64,000 nucleotides of DNA, taken from Pseudorasbora parva. Taxonomy: Eukaryota; Chordata; Actinopteri; Cypriniformes; Gobionidae. Both the position numbers and the translations under genes were made by a program. The notes under the pieces were generated by a model. That model saw only the letters and a program-made list of their open reading frames with translations, ran no database searches and was not told where the DNA came from. This document shows, piece after piece, positions 1 through 64,000 of the stretch. How positions within the stretch are numbered: the stretch's first letter is position 1; each line of letters starts with the position of its first letter. The stretch lies in contig NC_090178.1 in assembly GCF_024679245.1 (NCBI RefSeq), positions 50,600,466 to 50,664,465 on the forward strand, read 5' to 3'.

Positions 1-825
1 CGCGCTGTTTGCATCCCTGCTTCCTTTAGACTCTGGGACCCTGATTTCCAAAGGAAATCAGAGAACATAACTTTGGCCCACTCAGCAGCCCTTTTTGTCT
101 TTAGCTCAGGTGAGACGCTTTTGACGCTGTCTGTTGTTCAAGAGTGGCTTGACTCAAGGAATGTGAAGCTGAAACCCACGTCTTGCCTACATCTGTGCGC
201 AGTGGTTCTTAAAGCACTGACTCCAGCTGCAGTCCACTCTTTGTGAATCTCCCCCACATTTTTGAATTGCTTCACAATCCTCTCCAGGGTGCGGTTATCC
301 CTATTGCTTGTGCACTTTTTTCTAGCACAACTTTTCCTTCCCTTCGCCTCTCTATTAATCTGCTTGGACACAGAGCTCTGTGAACAGCCAGCCTCTTTTG
401 CAATGACCTTTCGTGTCTTTCCCTCCTTGTGCAAGGTGTCAATGGTCGTCTTTTGGACAACTGTCAAGTCAGCGGTCTTCCTCATGATTGTGTAGCCGAC
501 AGAACTAGACTGAGAGACCATTAAAGGCTTTTGCAGGTGTTTTGAGTTAATGAGCTGATTTGAGTGTGGCACCAGGTGTCTTCAATATTGATCCTTTACA
601 CAATATTCACATTTTCTGAGATACTGAATTTGGGATTTTCCTTAGTTGTCATAATCTAAGGAAGTCCTTAGTTGTTATAATTATCAAAATTAAAAGAAAT
701 AAACATTTCAAATATATCATTCTGTGTGTAATGAGTAAACATAATATACAAGTTTAACTTTTTGAATGGAATTAGTGAAATAAATAAGCTTTTTGATGAT
801 CTTCTAATTATATGACCAGCACCTG
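1..825 (-). mobile_element. Tc1-like transposon, partial and decayed
   Basis: The minus strand encodes a Tc1-type N-terminal helix-turn-helix region (MRKTADLTVVQKTTIDTLHKEG, then EAGCSQSSVSKQINREAKGR) at about 215-490, followed by degraded sequence. The terminus reads CAGGTGCTGGTCATATAATT on the minus strand and is bounded by TA at 826-827, as expected for Tc1/mariner. The catalytic part is deleted or off the left edge; not functional. Lies in a znf236 intron. Confidence 0.8.
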
Positions 826-951
826 TAAATAGAGACACTATAGGAGGAAGCCAGTCATCCTGAGGTGTAGTGAGCCAGCGTCCTTACCAGCGTCCGAGCT
901 CATGAACACGAGCTGATTGAGACGCACCTTTACTCTCTCTCTTTTGTGTAC

Positions 952-41467
<40,516 letters not shown>

Positions 41468-41760
41468 AGTTCCAGTTTATAGCGCGGGTGTAGTGTGAGC
41501 GATTCGGATTTCAAAATGGCGGCGGAGTGGAGCGAGGCGAGGCAGCATCAGCGCCATATCACACCGCGCCACATAGCGGACGCTCAGCGACCCACACGGC
41601 GATGAAATATAGCCAATAAACCATTGGTTCCTAATGGAACTGGACTTCGAAATCAGTCAATTTATTCTTGACATATAACCAATAAACCATTGGTTCCTAA
41701 TGGAACTGGACTTCGAAATCAGTCAATTTATTCTTGACATATAGATTTACTTTTCAAACA
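41468..41760 (-). promoter_or_regulatory. Probable znf236 promoter / 5' UTR
   Basis: CpG-dense sequence directly upstream of the znf236 ATG. A CAAAATGGCGGCGG motif at 41512-41525 matches the YY1-type promoter element. Further upstream a 66-bp block with two CCAAT-type motifs (CCAATAAA and inverted ATTGG) is tandemly duplicated (41609-41674 and 41675-41742). No TATA box at a fixed distance was identified. Promoter role is inferred from position and composition. Confidence 0.55.
41609..41742. repeat. 66-bp tandem duplication upstream of znf236
   Basis: Two nearly identical consecutive copies, period 66 bp, of a block beginning near CCAATAAACCATTGGTTCC and ending near TTATTCTTGACATAT. Each copy holds CCAAT and its inverse ATTGG about 10 bases apart. 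Confidence 0.9.
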
Positions 41761-42347
41761 ATCCAGTGTTAAGGGTAACATTACAAGTAACTTGAGTTAT
41801 GTAATCAGATTACTTTTTTCAAGTTACTAATAACGCATTACTTAAAAAATGTACTACAAAATATGAGTTATTATTTATTTGACTGTCTGGCCCCATGTAG
41901 AGAGAAATCGAGAGTTAGTGCACAGGTGTTTTGTGTAAACATTGTAGTTATAGACTAATATGAGCTTTTTTTTATTCACCTCACCTGCACAATAAAGATT
42001 TAGTAGCCTACTCCTCAAAATGAAGACATTTTTTTTTTCAGTCAAATGCAAAATCAGAATACTATGAAAACCTGTATGCACTGAATCTAACTTTGTTGAT
42101 TAATGTCTTGTTGCTAACCTTCGACGTTTCAGTTGAACCATGAGCAAAAAAATTTTTTTGTTTTGTTTTTATTTCGTAAAACTTTTTTTTTTTCTGCGTC
42201 CATTATCCAGAACGGCAGCACAGCTGAAAGGTTTTTTTTAAGATGCGCCCTCTACTCATTTGCATTTTTACCTCAGCCAAAGGCTTATTATTTCAATTCT
42301 GGTATGAAGAGGTCTTTACATTTGCCCAAAAATAGAACTTTTTTTGT

Positions 42348-42431
<84 letters not shown>

Positions 42432-43031
42432 AGCCCAGCACAGGTCAGAAAAAGTAATGCAACACATTACTTTTATTAAAGAGTAACTTAGTAATGCAAT
42501 TAGTTACTTTTCAAGGGAGTAATGCAATATAAACTTCATGGAAAGCCTTCCCTGAAGAGCTGAAGCTGTTAGAGCTGCAAAGGGTGGGCCGACTCCATAT
42601 TAAACCCTACGGATTAACAATGGGAAGGCATTAAAGCTCATGTGCATGTAAAGGCTGCGTCACAACACTTTTGGTGATATAGTGTATATTACCATGGCAG
42701 TCAGTGATCATCCACTGCAACGGCTGAGGCACACATGTGCTGATCAAAGCCAGATGTTTTATTAACAGTACCCATGTCTTTTTAAACATATCTAAAATCT
42801 ACCTGAAACAAACAAATGTGCCAACAAACTGCTCAGTCATTTATTTTGAGGACTTCACAAGCAAGTCAAACTCTCAAAGAGAAGAAGAATTCTTTATATC
42901 TCAAGGTTATAAATATTCATTTATTGATCTTTACTGATCATGTTTCTTGAGATGTGCGGTCCTGAACGTGAGCAGGAGTTTCAGCAATCAAACACACATA
43001 AAGGATTAGGAAAACAGAAGGTGTATGTTCA
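41743..43031. other. Intergenic sequence between znf407 and znf236
   Basis: Holds two blocks (about 41780-41850 and 42450-42530) with words of the AGTTACTTTT/AGTAATGCAAT type and (TA)n at 42355-42428. No gene recognised. Confidence 0.5.
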
Positions 43032-43477
43032 CACTGCAAAACCTGCTCTTCTTATTTAGAATTTTTTTCTTGTTTCCAGTCCAAATATTCTTAAATCAAG
43101 ATGCATTTACTAGATCAGTAAAACAACATATGATATATTTTCTTGTTTTGTTAAAAATAAAATCTAAATGAAGAGAGTTTTTGCTTAAAACAGGCAAAAT
43201 GATCTGCCAATGGGGTGAGGAGAATAATCTTATTTCTGATTGAAATCTTGTTTCTTGTTTCCGTCCCAATCAGAAATAAGATTATTTCTCTCACCCCATT
43301 GGCAGATCATTTTGCCTGTTTTAAGCAAAAACTCACTTCATTTAGATATTTTCCCCCAGAAAATAAGAAACAATATCTCATGTCGTTGTACTGATCTAGT
43401 AAATGCATCTTGATTTAAGAATATTTGGACTGGAAACAAGAAAAAAATACTAAATAAGAAGAGCATTTTTTGCAGTG
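43032..43477. mobile_element. Palindromic CACTGCAAAA MITE
   Basis: Ends CACTGCAAAACCTGCTCTTC and GAAGAGCATTTTTTGCAGTG; two long inverted arms meet near 43260 (CTCACCCCATTGGCAGATCA and its complement). Lies just 3' of znf407. Confidence 0.85.
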
Positions 43478-43658
43478 TAACAAGGTTTTCATTAGTAATC
43501 TTAACACACGGTTAACTGAAAAACTATTCCTGTTGTATTGCATTTTACATATAAAATAAAAGCAGTGTCGCAGCTCTGTGGCCGTTTTACACAGAATGAA
43601 AAAACCAAAGCAATCCATATCCCAAGCAAGTGTTGTGTTGTGACCCTGAGTTACAGTT

Positions 43659-44046
43659 CACTGCAAAAAATGCTCTTCTTATTTAGTATTTTTTTCTTGT
43701 TTCCAGTCCAAATATCTAACAAATCTTAAATCAAGATGCATTCACTAGATCAGGAAAATGACATAAGATATTTTTCCTTTTTTTCGACTTTTTGCTCAAA
43801 ACAAGCAAAATGATCTGCCAGTGGGGTGAGAAAAATAATCAGTTTGGGACGAAAACAAGAAACAAGATTATTTTTCTCACCTCATTGGTAGAAAACTCAG
43901 TTTCACAATTTTGATTTTATTTTCTACAAAACCAGACAAAATATGTTGTTTTACTTATCTAGTAAATGCATCTTGATTTAATTTTTAGATATTTGGACTG
44001 TAAACGAGACAAAAATACTAAATAAGAAGAGCATTTTGTTGCAGTG
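43659..44046. mobile_element. Palindromic CACTGCAAAA MITE abutting the znf407 stop codon
   Basis: Starts CACTGCAAAAAATGCTCTTC and ends TTTTGTTGCAGTG at 44046, two bases from the znf407 stop codon (44049-44051). On the minus strand it is transcribed as the first 390 bases of the 3' UTR and contains AATAAA near 43917, a possible poly(A) signal. Confidence 0.85.
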
Positions 44047-44048
44047 CA

Positions 44049-56787
<12,739 letters not shown>

Positions 56788-57077
56788 GTTGCTGTCGGTT
56801 CATGTGCAGTAATCACTAGGCTTCATTTGAAGGATCCATGGAGCTTCCTGTGAAAACAGTAAATTATTACACATTAATATTATTTTTTTATTTGTGAAAA
56901 TTTGTTCATTAATGCACGATTCAATTTTCTAGTTTATCACATTTTTTTAATTATTTAACGCAATTAACGCAGAATACGTTTTTTCTGTCATCCTTAGGTT
57001 AGTGTTAAATTACATGATCACGCTCTTACTCATGCAAAGCTTTTAAACCATTCAAGTGTGGCAAGACAGAAGAGAAC

Positions 57078-59535
57078 GAAAACAACCAACGAGGTTCATT
57101 CTCATGCTTGAGCTTCAGAAACAACCAACGTGGTTCATTCTCATGCTTGAGCTTCAGAAACAACCAACGAGGTTCGTTCTCACACTTGAGCTTCCGAAAC
57201 AACCAACGAGGTTCGTTCTCACGCTTGAGCTTCAGAGACAACCAACTAAGTATGTTCTCATGCTTAAAGCTTCCAAGACAACCAACGAGGTTCGTTCTAA
57301 CGCTTGAGCCTCCGAAACAACCAACGAGGTTCGTTCTCACGCTTGAGCTTCAGAGACAACCATCAAGGTTCGTTTTCACACTTGAGCTTCCGAAACAATC
57401 AACGAGGTTCGTTCACACGCTTGAGCTTCAGAGACAACCAACGAGGTTCGTTCTCATGCTTAAAGCTTCCGAGACAACCAACGAGGTTCGTTCTAATGCT
57501 TAAAGCTTCCGAGACAACCAACGAGGTTTGTTCTCATGCTTGAGCTTCCGAGACAACCAACGAGGTTCGTTCTCACGCTTGAGCTTCCGAGACAACCAAC
57601 GAGGTTTGTTCTCATGCTTGAGCTTCCGAGACAACCAACGAGGTTCGTTCTAATGCTTAAAGCTTCCTAGACAACCAACGAGGTTCGTTCTCACGCTTGA
57701 GCTTCCGAAACAACCAAGGTTCGTTCTCACGCTTGAGCTTCCGAAACAACAAACAAGGTTCGTTCTCACGCTTGAGCTTCCGAAACAACAAACAAGGTTC
57801 GTTCTCACGCTTGAGCTTCCGAAAGAACCAACAAGGTTCATTCTCACACTTGAGCTTCCGAAACAACCAACGAGGTTCTTTCTCACGCTTGAGCTTCCGA
57901 AACAACCAACGAGGTTCGTTCTCACGTTTAAAGCTTCCGAAACAACCAACGAGGTTCGTTCTGACGCTTGAGCATCCGAAACAACCAACGAGGTTCGTTC
58001 TCACGCTTGAGCTTCCGAAACAACCAAGGTTCGTTCTCACGCTTGAGCTTCCGAAACAACAAACAAGGTTCGTTCTCACGCTTGAGCTTCCGAGACAACC
58101 AACGAGGTTCGTTCTCATGCTTGAGCTTCCGAGACAACCAACGAGGTTCATTCTCACGCTAGAGCTTCTGAAACAACCAACGAGGTTCGTTCTAACACTT
58201 GAGCTTCTGAAACAAACAACGAGGTTCGTTCTCACGCTTGAGCATCCGAAACAACCAACGAGGTTCGTTCTCATGCTTGAGCTTCTGAAACAACCAACGA
58301 GGTTCGTTCTCATGCTTGAGCTTCTGAAACAACTGATGAGGTTCATTCTCACGCTTGAGCATCCGAAACAACCAACGAGGTTCGTTCTCATGCTTGAGCT
58401 TCTGAAACAACCAACGAGGTTCGTTCTCATGCTTGAGCTTCTGAAACAACCAACGAGGTTCGTTCTCATGCTTGAGCTTCCGAAACAACCAACGAGGTTC
58501 ATTCTCACGCATGAGCTTCCGAAACAACCAACGAGGTTCGTTCTCATGCTTGAGCTTCCGAGACAACCAACGAGGTTCATTCTCACGCATGAGCTTCCGA
58601 AACAACCAACGAGGTTCATTCTCACGCATGAGCTTTCGAAACAACCAACGAGGTTCCTTCTCACGCTTGAGCTTCCGAAACAACCAAAGAGGTTCGTTCT
58701 CACGCTTGAGCTTTCGAAACAACCAACGAGGTTCGTTCTCACGCTTGAGCTTCCGAAACAACCAGGGAGGTTCGTTCTCATGCTTGAGCTTCCGAGACAA
58801 CCAACGAGGTTCATTCTCACGCATGAGCTTCCGAAACAACCAACGAGGTTCATTCTCACGCTTGAGCTTCCAAGACAACCAAAGAGGTTCGTTCTCACGC
58901 TTGAGCTTCCGAAACAACCAACGAGGTTCGTTCTCATGCTTGAGCTTCCGAGACAACCAACGAGGTTCATTCTCACGCATGAGCTTCCGAAACAACCAAC
59001 GGGGTTCGTTCTCACGCTTGAGCTTCCGAGACAACCAACGAGGTTCATTCTCACGCATGAGCTTCCGAAACAACCAACGAGGTTCGTTCTAACGCTTGAG
59101 CTTCCGAGACAACCAACGAGGTTCATTCTCACGCATGAGCTTCCGAGACAACCAATGAGGTTCATTCTCACGCTTGAGCTTCCGAGACAACCAACGAGGT
59201 TCATTCTCACGCATGAGCTTCCGAGACAACCAACGAGGTTCATTCTCACGCATGAGCTTCCGAAACAACCAACGAGGTTCATTCTCACGCTTGAGCTTCC
59301 GAGACAACCAACGAGGTTCATTCTCACGCATGAGCTTCCGAGACAACCAATGAGGTTCATTCTCACGCTTGAGCTTCCGAGACAACCAACGAGGTTCATT
59401 CTCACGCATGAGCTTCCGAAACAACCAACGAGGTTCGTTCTAACGCTTGAGCTTCCGAAACAACCAACGGGGTTCATTCTCACGCATGAGCTTCCGAGAC
59501 AACCAAAGAGGTTCATTCTCACGCTTGAGTTTCGA
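57078..59535. repeat. 39-bp minisatellite, about 63 copies
   Basis: Unit AACAACCAACGAGGTTCGTT followed by CTCACGCTTGAGCTTCCGA. As 39 is a multiple of three, both strands stay open for over 600 codons (623 on plus, 628 on minus). Starts about 230 bases upstream of the acceptor of the znf407 start-codon exon, so it lies in the 5' UTR intron. Confidence 0.97.
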
Positions 59536-61590
59536 GGTTTCACGAGTTCACACTTACATAGAATTTAAGTTTGTTATCGAATAAAAAAACACCCGTGGTA
59601 ATAGAGGCGTGACTGTCTGCTTTGCAAGTGGGTTCAGGTCATAGTCGCAGGAGTCAATGCTGAAAGTCGACGCGTCTTACATGGAAGATGGCAGAAAGTG
59701 CAGAGCCCAACTCGACCGCGGCAGAGAAAGAGATTTTAACTCCAAAATCTAAAGCCATGTCTGGAAGTACTTTGGATTTTGGTCGGTAGGAGGCAAAATT
59801 GTTGAGTCGCGAGATAAAGTTGTAGCCTATGCAAGCTATGTATTTAGTTAGCAAACCATGCCTCATTTTATTTAACGTTAAACAAAAACATTACTAACGT
59901 GTAGGCTACTGTACTGACTGAATAGATATGGCATGAATAAAGGATAAATGCGCTGCTTTCACTGGTGTGATTACTTACCGTTTCATGTCAAGGAAAAGCT
60001 CCATGTTTAGCACAGCTCGCTCGGAGCGTTCAATATGCTGTAAAGCTTACATTATTATTAATAATATTTGTTTCAATCACTGAATGAAGCCTGCTATATT
60101 GAGGGCAAGAGTCGCAACCTTAAATTGCTTGCACAAAACTCTTGATCAGCACTCCGTTTGTTCATTTAAACCGTTACGCAGAGAGAGAGAGAGGTCTGCG
60201 GTCTTGGCCATTAGTTGATTTACTTGTTTTTGTGTAAGTAATACGTTGTCAAATATGTTTAAACTTAAATAGACAAGCTATACAAGTAGTTATGTCTCTT
60301 TGTATTCATTTGTCCTGTTATTGACGTAATGCACGTCATTGACAAAATGCGCACCCAGATGTTCGAATATTTGTTTTTTTTTTTAAAGGAATATTCACAC
60401 TTCATTTTTTAGCAGTTTTGACAACCCTATTATACATCTGTCCTTCTGGATAATGGATGACGGAGGGTTTGTGTTCTCCAGGAATGACAAACGTGTTCTT
60501 TATAATCAGGTACAAACGGAACCACACAACTGAACGATCAGCACTTTAAGGTCATCTTTTAGATCAAAATTATTGTTTATTAATATGAATACATTATAAA
60601 TGTTTTATTAGTGTTATCCAGAAGGACACACAATGCACCACTAAACGAAAAAGGTCAAAATATCAGCATTTTAAGAGATGCTTAATGACTAGTGCTCATG
60701 TTTTGTCGTATATTTGTATTCAGATTTTAAGCCGGAATGACATTTTGGGATTTTTGAGCTCAATAGTTCCTTAAAGTTTAATTATTTCAAATTGATATAT
60801 TCATTATTATAAATAAAATAATAAATAATTGCACGACACATATATGAGGAAGATACTGAACTCTCTTTTATTTCAGTAAAATGACTGTAAAAATCCAATC
60901 ATCACTGAACTGAAGTGCTTTTAATATTCATATACACACATAACTTCGCGACATTCCGATATAAACACTGAATTTAGTGTGTAAACTCTGTTACATTGTG
61001 TGTTCAGTGAGGTGTTTAATCTAGCTCGTTTTATATTAAACTATAACGCTTTTAATAACCATTCCACCACTGAAACAAAGATATAACAGCACACTTAATG
61101 TGAAACTGCATTTATTACCATTCTTCACCTCTGAATGTTTACTTGTGTTGGTTGAAATGCGTCGTTATTAAGAGCTGGGTATGTGCGCGTTCTGTTGAGC
61201 TGATATTGTGTGTTTTACGATGGGAAAGCGTTAATCAGGAATAAAAAACTTTATTTCGTCCTTTTGGATATGTTTATCTTTTCTCTCTGACATGAAAAAT
61301 TCTCCGTTTTACTTCCTGTTACCGTGACTGTTGCTGGCGTGAGTTTCGTCCAATCAGAAGGCCGGTTTCTCGCGCTCGTCCAATGGAAACGCGAGGAAGG
61401 CGGGCGTTCGCTCGAGTGCTGGAAACGACGGCGGCACAGAGGCCCCAAAAGCGCATCAAATGCGACTTACAAATCCTTCATATTACGCGCTACTGAGCGC
61501 CGGGAACAGAGTTAACTCCCACACATCACGCTTCTAAACATTAGATCTGTGCTCACGAGGTCAATAAAAGTTATGTTTGAACGCCATTAC
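59536..61590. other. Presumed znf407 intron 1, remaining part
   Basis: No coding exon found. CCAAT-type motifs occur at about 61350 (CCAATCAG) and 61380 (CCAATGGA) inside a CpG-rich stretch 61320-61500, which could be part of the promoter region or a separate regulatory element. Confidence 0.45.
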
Positions 61591-61690
61591 CTGAAATGTC
61601 GCTCGTATTCTCTCACTTCGCGCGTTCTGCTCTTGGTCACAAACGGCGCACCGTAGTCTGCTAGCTCTGACGTCACATGAGGCCAGAGCT
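61591..61690 (-). other. znf407: Candidate non-coding exon 1 of znf407
   Basis: On the minus strand a CpG-rich stretch ends at a strong donor, ACATTTCAG|GTAATG (last exon base 61591). The start-codon exon begins with an acceptor at 56848, so a 5' UTR exon is required upstream. The 5' end is not defined by sequence. Confidence 0.45.
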
Positions 61691-61745
61691 CTCGCTGAAG
61701 GAGGGAGATGTGAAGCTCGGCTCGCTCGGGTCACGTGATCGCTCA
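61660..61745 (-). promoter_or_regulatory. Candidate znf407 promoter elements (CRE and CACGTG)
   Basis: A perfect palindromic CRE, TGACGTCA, lies at 61668-61675, and TCACGTGA (USF/MiT-type E-box) at 61731-61738, within CpG-rich sequence next to the candidate exon 1. Assignment to znf407 is by position. Confidence 0.5.
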
Positions 61746-61799
61746 AACACAGCACACGGCCGCCATCTGCTGGACAAACTTAATGCTAACACACTTAAC

Positions 61800-63260
61800 A
61801 CAACATGTATGGTCTAGGATTAACCAGCTAAAGTTTATTCAGTGTGTAGGCAGATCTTCCAATGTTTTCTAGTGAAATATCTCTGTATTGCTTGTTTTGT
61901 GTGTTATAGGAGTGGCAAACTAGACCAATCAGAAGTTAAATGTCGTTCTCATGTTTGTGTTATACACGAATAATTATTAAAATTAATTTAATGAATTAAA
62001 TATGAGCATACATTATTTTTTTTAAAACTGACACGCCACCTATAGGTGAACGTCGGAATTTTAAACCGTTCGTGAATAGTGACGAAACGCAGGCACGCGC
62101 GGCCTCATTGGCTGAAACATCACGTGACTGCGCGTTCGCGCTTCTGCAGGGATATAACTAACTGGCCTTTTTAAGATATGGATCAAATAATCAAACAATC
62201 ATCATCAATGATTGTGGTAAATAAAACTAAATTCTGAGAATTCATTCCCACGTTGCCATTAATAAAGCGTTGCTATGTGCTCAAATGTCATTGAACAGTG
62301 TAAGTTTGGTGATTTCCAGATGCTACCCATTCCAAAAGCACAATATATAACGTCTGAGTTTTACTGCACTACATTTCATAAGTAAAAGTGATTGTTTTTT
62401 TACCTTTAATACATAAAAATTGTAGTATTTTCTCATTTGTACTGAAGGAAAACTTTGAATTTTACTTGAGGAAAAGTATGAACCATAGTGCAGTAAAAAG
62501 TACTCCAAATGTTTAATGTAATTAAATGTTAAATTATATTCTATACATGCAGACAGTTGGTCTGGGAACGCCCCGTCACGTGACGTGAATGCTGTGTCGT
62601 TTTCCAATAAACAAACAAATTATGAATTGAAGTTCTAAATCCTTCCTAATAATCATACAGAACCGGAAAGGAGGACAAAATGGCTTCAAGCAATACGAAA
62701 AAGAACTATATTAGTACTCCTTAAAGATTTCTATAGTAGCGTATAATACTTCTATGATGTTTTGTAATACCTATAAAGTACATTTATAGTATGTCCCAAG
62801 ATACTATTGGATTATAACATTTTTTCCCAAAATACTACAAGATTCTTATAGTTGTTTTTTATAAGGAATATGTCACATTAGCGTTATCAGCTGAACGCTC
62901 GCTTTTTTTACACAGATGTGAGCCGTGAACCACAGTCCCTCGGCAACTTCGTACTACTGATCACCGTTTTACAAAAGGGTTAATAGTTTGGAGTAAAGCA
63001 TATGTACCAATCAGTAAGTGACAAGGTTTTATTGAGTTATAGTATGTATACCTGGAGATTTAACCAAATAGCAAAATAAGTCTGGAAACGACATCTCCGG
63101 CCATTTGGTAGGCTCATTGATTAATTTTTGTAATTAAATAAGGGCAATCATAACATATTGGAGTTAAATTTGCAATGCACCGTTGCCGGTCGACAGGCGT
63201 CAATGACACGCAATACAACATTTTTGTCTTTCAATTACACAAAATGCTTGCAGTGTTTTG
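61800..63260. other. Upstream intergenic sequence with E-box palindromes
   Basis: TCACGTGA at 62120-62127 and the 12-base palindrome CGTCACGTGACG at 62574-62585; an inverted CCAAT (ATTGGCTG) near 62107. No coding exon recognised; could include a divergent promoter. Confidence 0.45.
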
Positions 63261-64000
63261 CCCCTCCCCTACTCCTAACCCCTCCCCTACTCCTAACCCC
63301 TCCCCTACTCCTAACCCCTCCTCTACTCCTAACCCCTCCCCTACTCCTAACCCCTCCCCTACTCCTAACCCCTCCTCTACTCCTAACCCCTCCCCTACTC
63401 CTAACGCCTCCTCTACTCCTAACCCCTCCTCTACTCCTAACCCCTCCTCTACTCCTAACCCCTCCCCTACTCCTAGCCCCTCCCCTACTCCTAACCCCTA
63501 CCCAACTCCAAACCCCTCCCCTACTCCTAACCCCTCCCCTACTCCTAACCCCTCCTCTACTCCTAACCCCTCCCCTACTCCTAGCCCCTCCCCTACTCCT
63601 AACCCCTCCTCTACTCCTAACCCCTCCCCTACTCCTAGCCCCTCCCCTACTCCTAACCCCTACCCAACTCCAAACCCCTCCCCTACTCCTAACCCCTCCC
63701 CTACTCCTAACCCCTCCTCTACTCCTAACCCCTCCCCTACTCCTAACGCCTCCTCTACTCCTAACCCCTCCTCTACTCCTAACCCCTCCCCTACTCCTAA
63801 CCCCTCCCCTACTCCTAACCCCTCCTCTACTCCTAACCCCTCCCCTACTCCTAGCCCCTCCCCTACTCCTAACCCCTACCCAACTCCAAACCCCTCCCCT
63901 ACTCCTAACCCCTCCCCTACTCCTAACCCCTCCTCTACTCCTAACCCCTCCCCTACTCCTAGCCCCTCCCCTACTCCTAACCCCTCCCCTACTCCTAACC
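63261..64000. repeat. 18-bp C-rich minisatellite, at least 41 copies, runs off the right edge
   Basis: Unit TCCCCTACTCCTAACCCC with variants (TCCTCT, CTAGCC, CCAACTCCAAA). The complementary strand has GGGGAGGGG in most units. A composite of about 370 bp appears to recur (the CCTACCCAACTCCAAACCCC variant near 63495, 63658 and 63873). Confidence 0.96.

Noticed and set aside
57078..59535. RNA polymerase III B-box-like GAGGTTCGTTC in each 39-bp unit
   Set aside because: Matches only the GGTTCG core; the following A and CC of the consensus are absent, and no A box or tRNA-like fold is present.
57657..59568. Open frames of 623 (+) and 628 (-) codons
   Set aside because: Translations of the 39-bp minisatellite on both strands. 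Open on opposite strands simultaneously and without domains.
63261..64000. Telomeric repeat at the right edge
   Set aside because: The unit is 18 bp (TCCCCTACTCCTAACCCC), not the 6-bp vertebrate telomere repeat; classed as a minisatellite.

Overview
The window is vertebrate nuclear DNA, most likely from a teleost and probably a cyprinid. Multi-exon C2H2 zinc-finger genes with GT-AG introns lie in a sea of Tc1/mariner, hAT, TTAA-target, DIRS and L2-like remnants, long (CA)n/(TA)n tracts and palindromic mini-elements of the kind that crowd zebrafish and carp introns. There is no bacterial-style gene organisation.

Two real protein-coding genes can be built exon by exon with matching splice phases, both on the minus strand. 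(1) The 5' half of a znf236 homologue: eight coding exons from an ATG at 41467 down to a donor at 952, giving 371 codons and nine C2H2 fingers. The gene continues off the left edge. (2) A complete znf407 homologue: a giant coding exon (ATG at 56787, donor after 53619) and seven smaller exons down to the stop at 44049-44051, giving 1541 residues with about 19 C2H2 fingers. A likely non-coding first exon and CpG-rich promoter lie near 61.6-61.75 kb. The genes are tandem and same-strand, with only 2.6 kb between the znf407 stop and the znf236 ATG. Their human orthologues are both on 18q22-q23.

Layout: 0-2.7 kb, last visible znf236 exon plus Tc1, TTAA-flanked and DIRS fragments. 2.9-13.6 kb, a head-to-tail array of four copies (order A-B-A'-B') of a roughly 3 kb repeat carrying (CA)n/(TA)n. 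14-22 kb, znf236 exons 3-7 with an L2-like LINE, a TTAA mini-element and a retroviral-type primer-binding site. 22-29.5 kb, intron 2 with a Tc1 copy broken by a palindromic element and a 41-bp minisatellite grown inside a hAT transposase gene. 29.5-41.4 kb, intron 1 with a 15-bp minisatellite (split by a hAT insertion) and a 40-bp minisatellite (split by a TTAA element) in which nearly every unit carries an NF-Y box and often a GC box. 41.4-41.7 kb, znf236 promoter. 44-57 kb, znf407, whose last intron holds a 21-bp minisatellite with a nested Tc1 copy. 57-59.5 kb, a 39-bp minisatellite. 63.26 kb to the end, an 18-bp C-rich minisatellite.

The most striking property is the concentration of six unrelated long minisatellites in under 40 kb, several of which record datable transposon insertions. 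The best candidates for new biology are the NF-Y/GC-box array in znf236 intron 1, a repeated 5' splice site in znf407, the hAT-born minisatellite, and a GC-AG intron in znf236. Orthology calls rest on recognition of conserved motifs; no database search was run.
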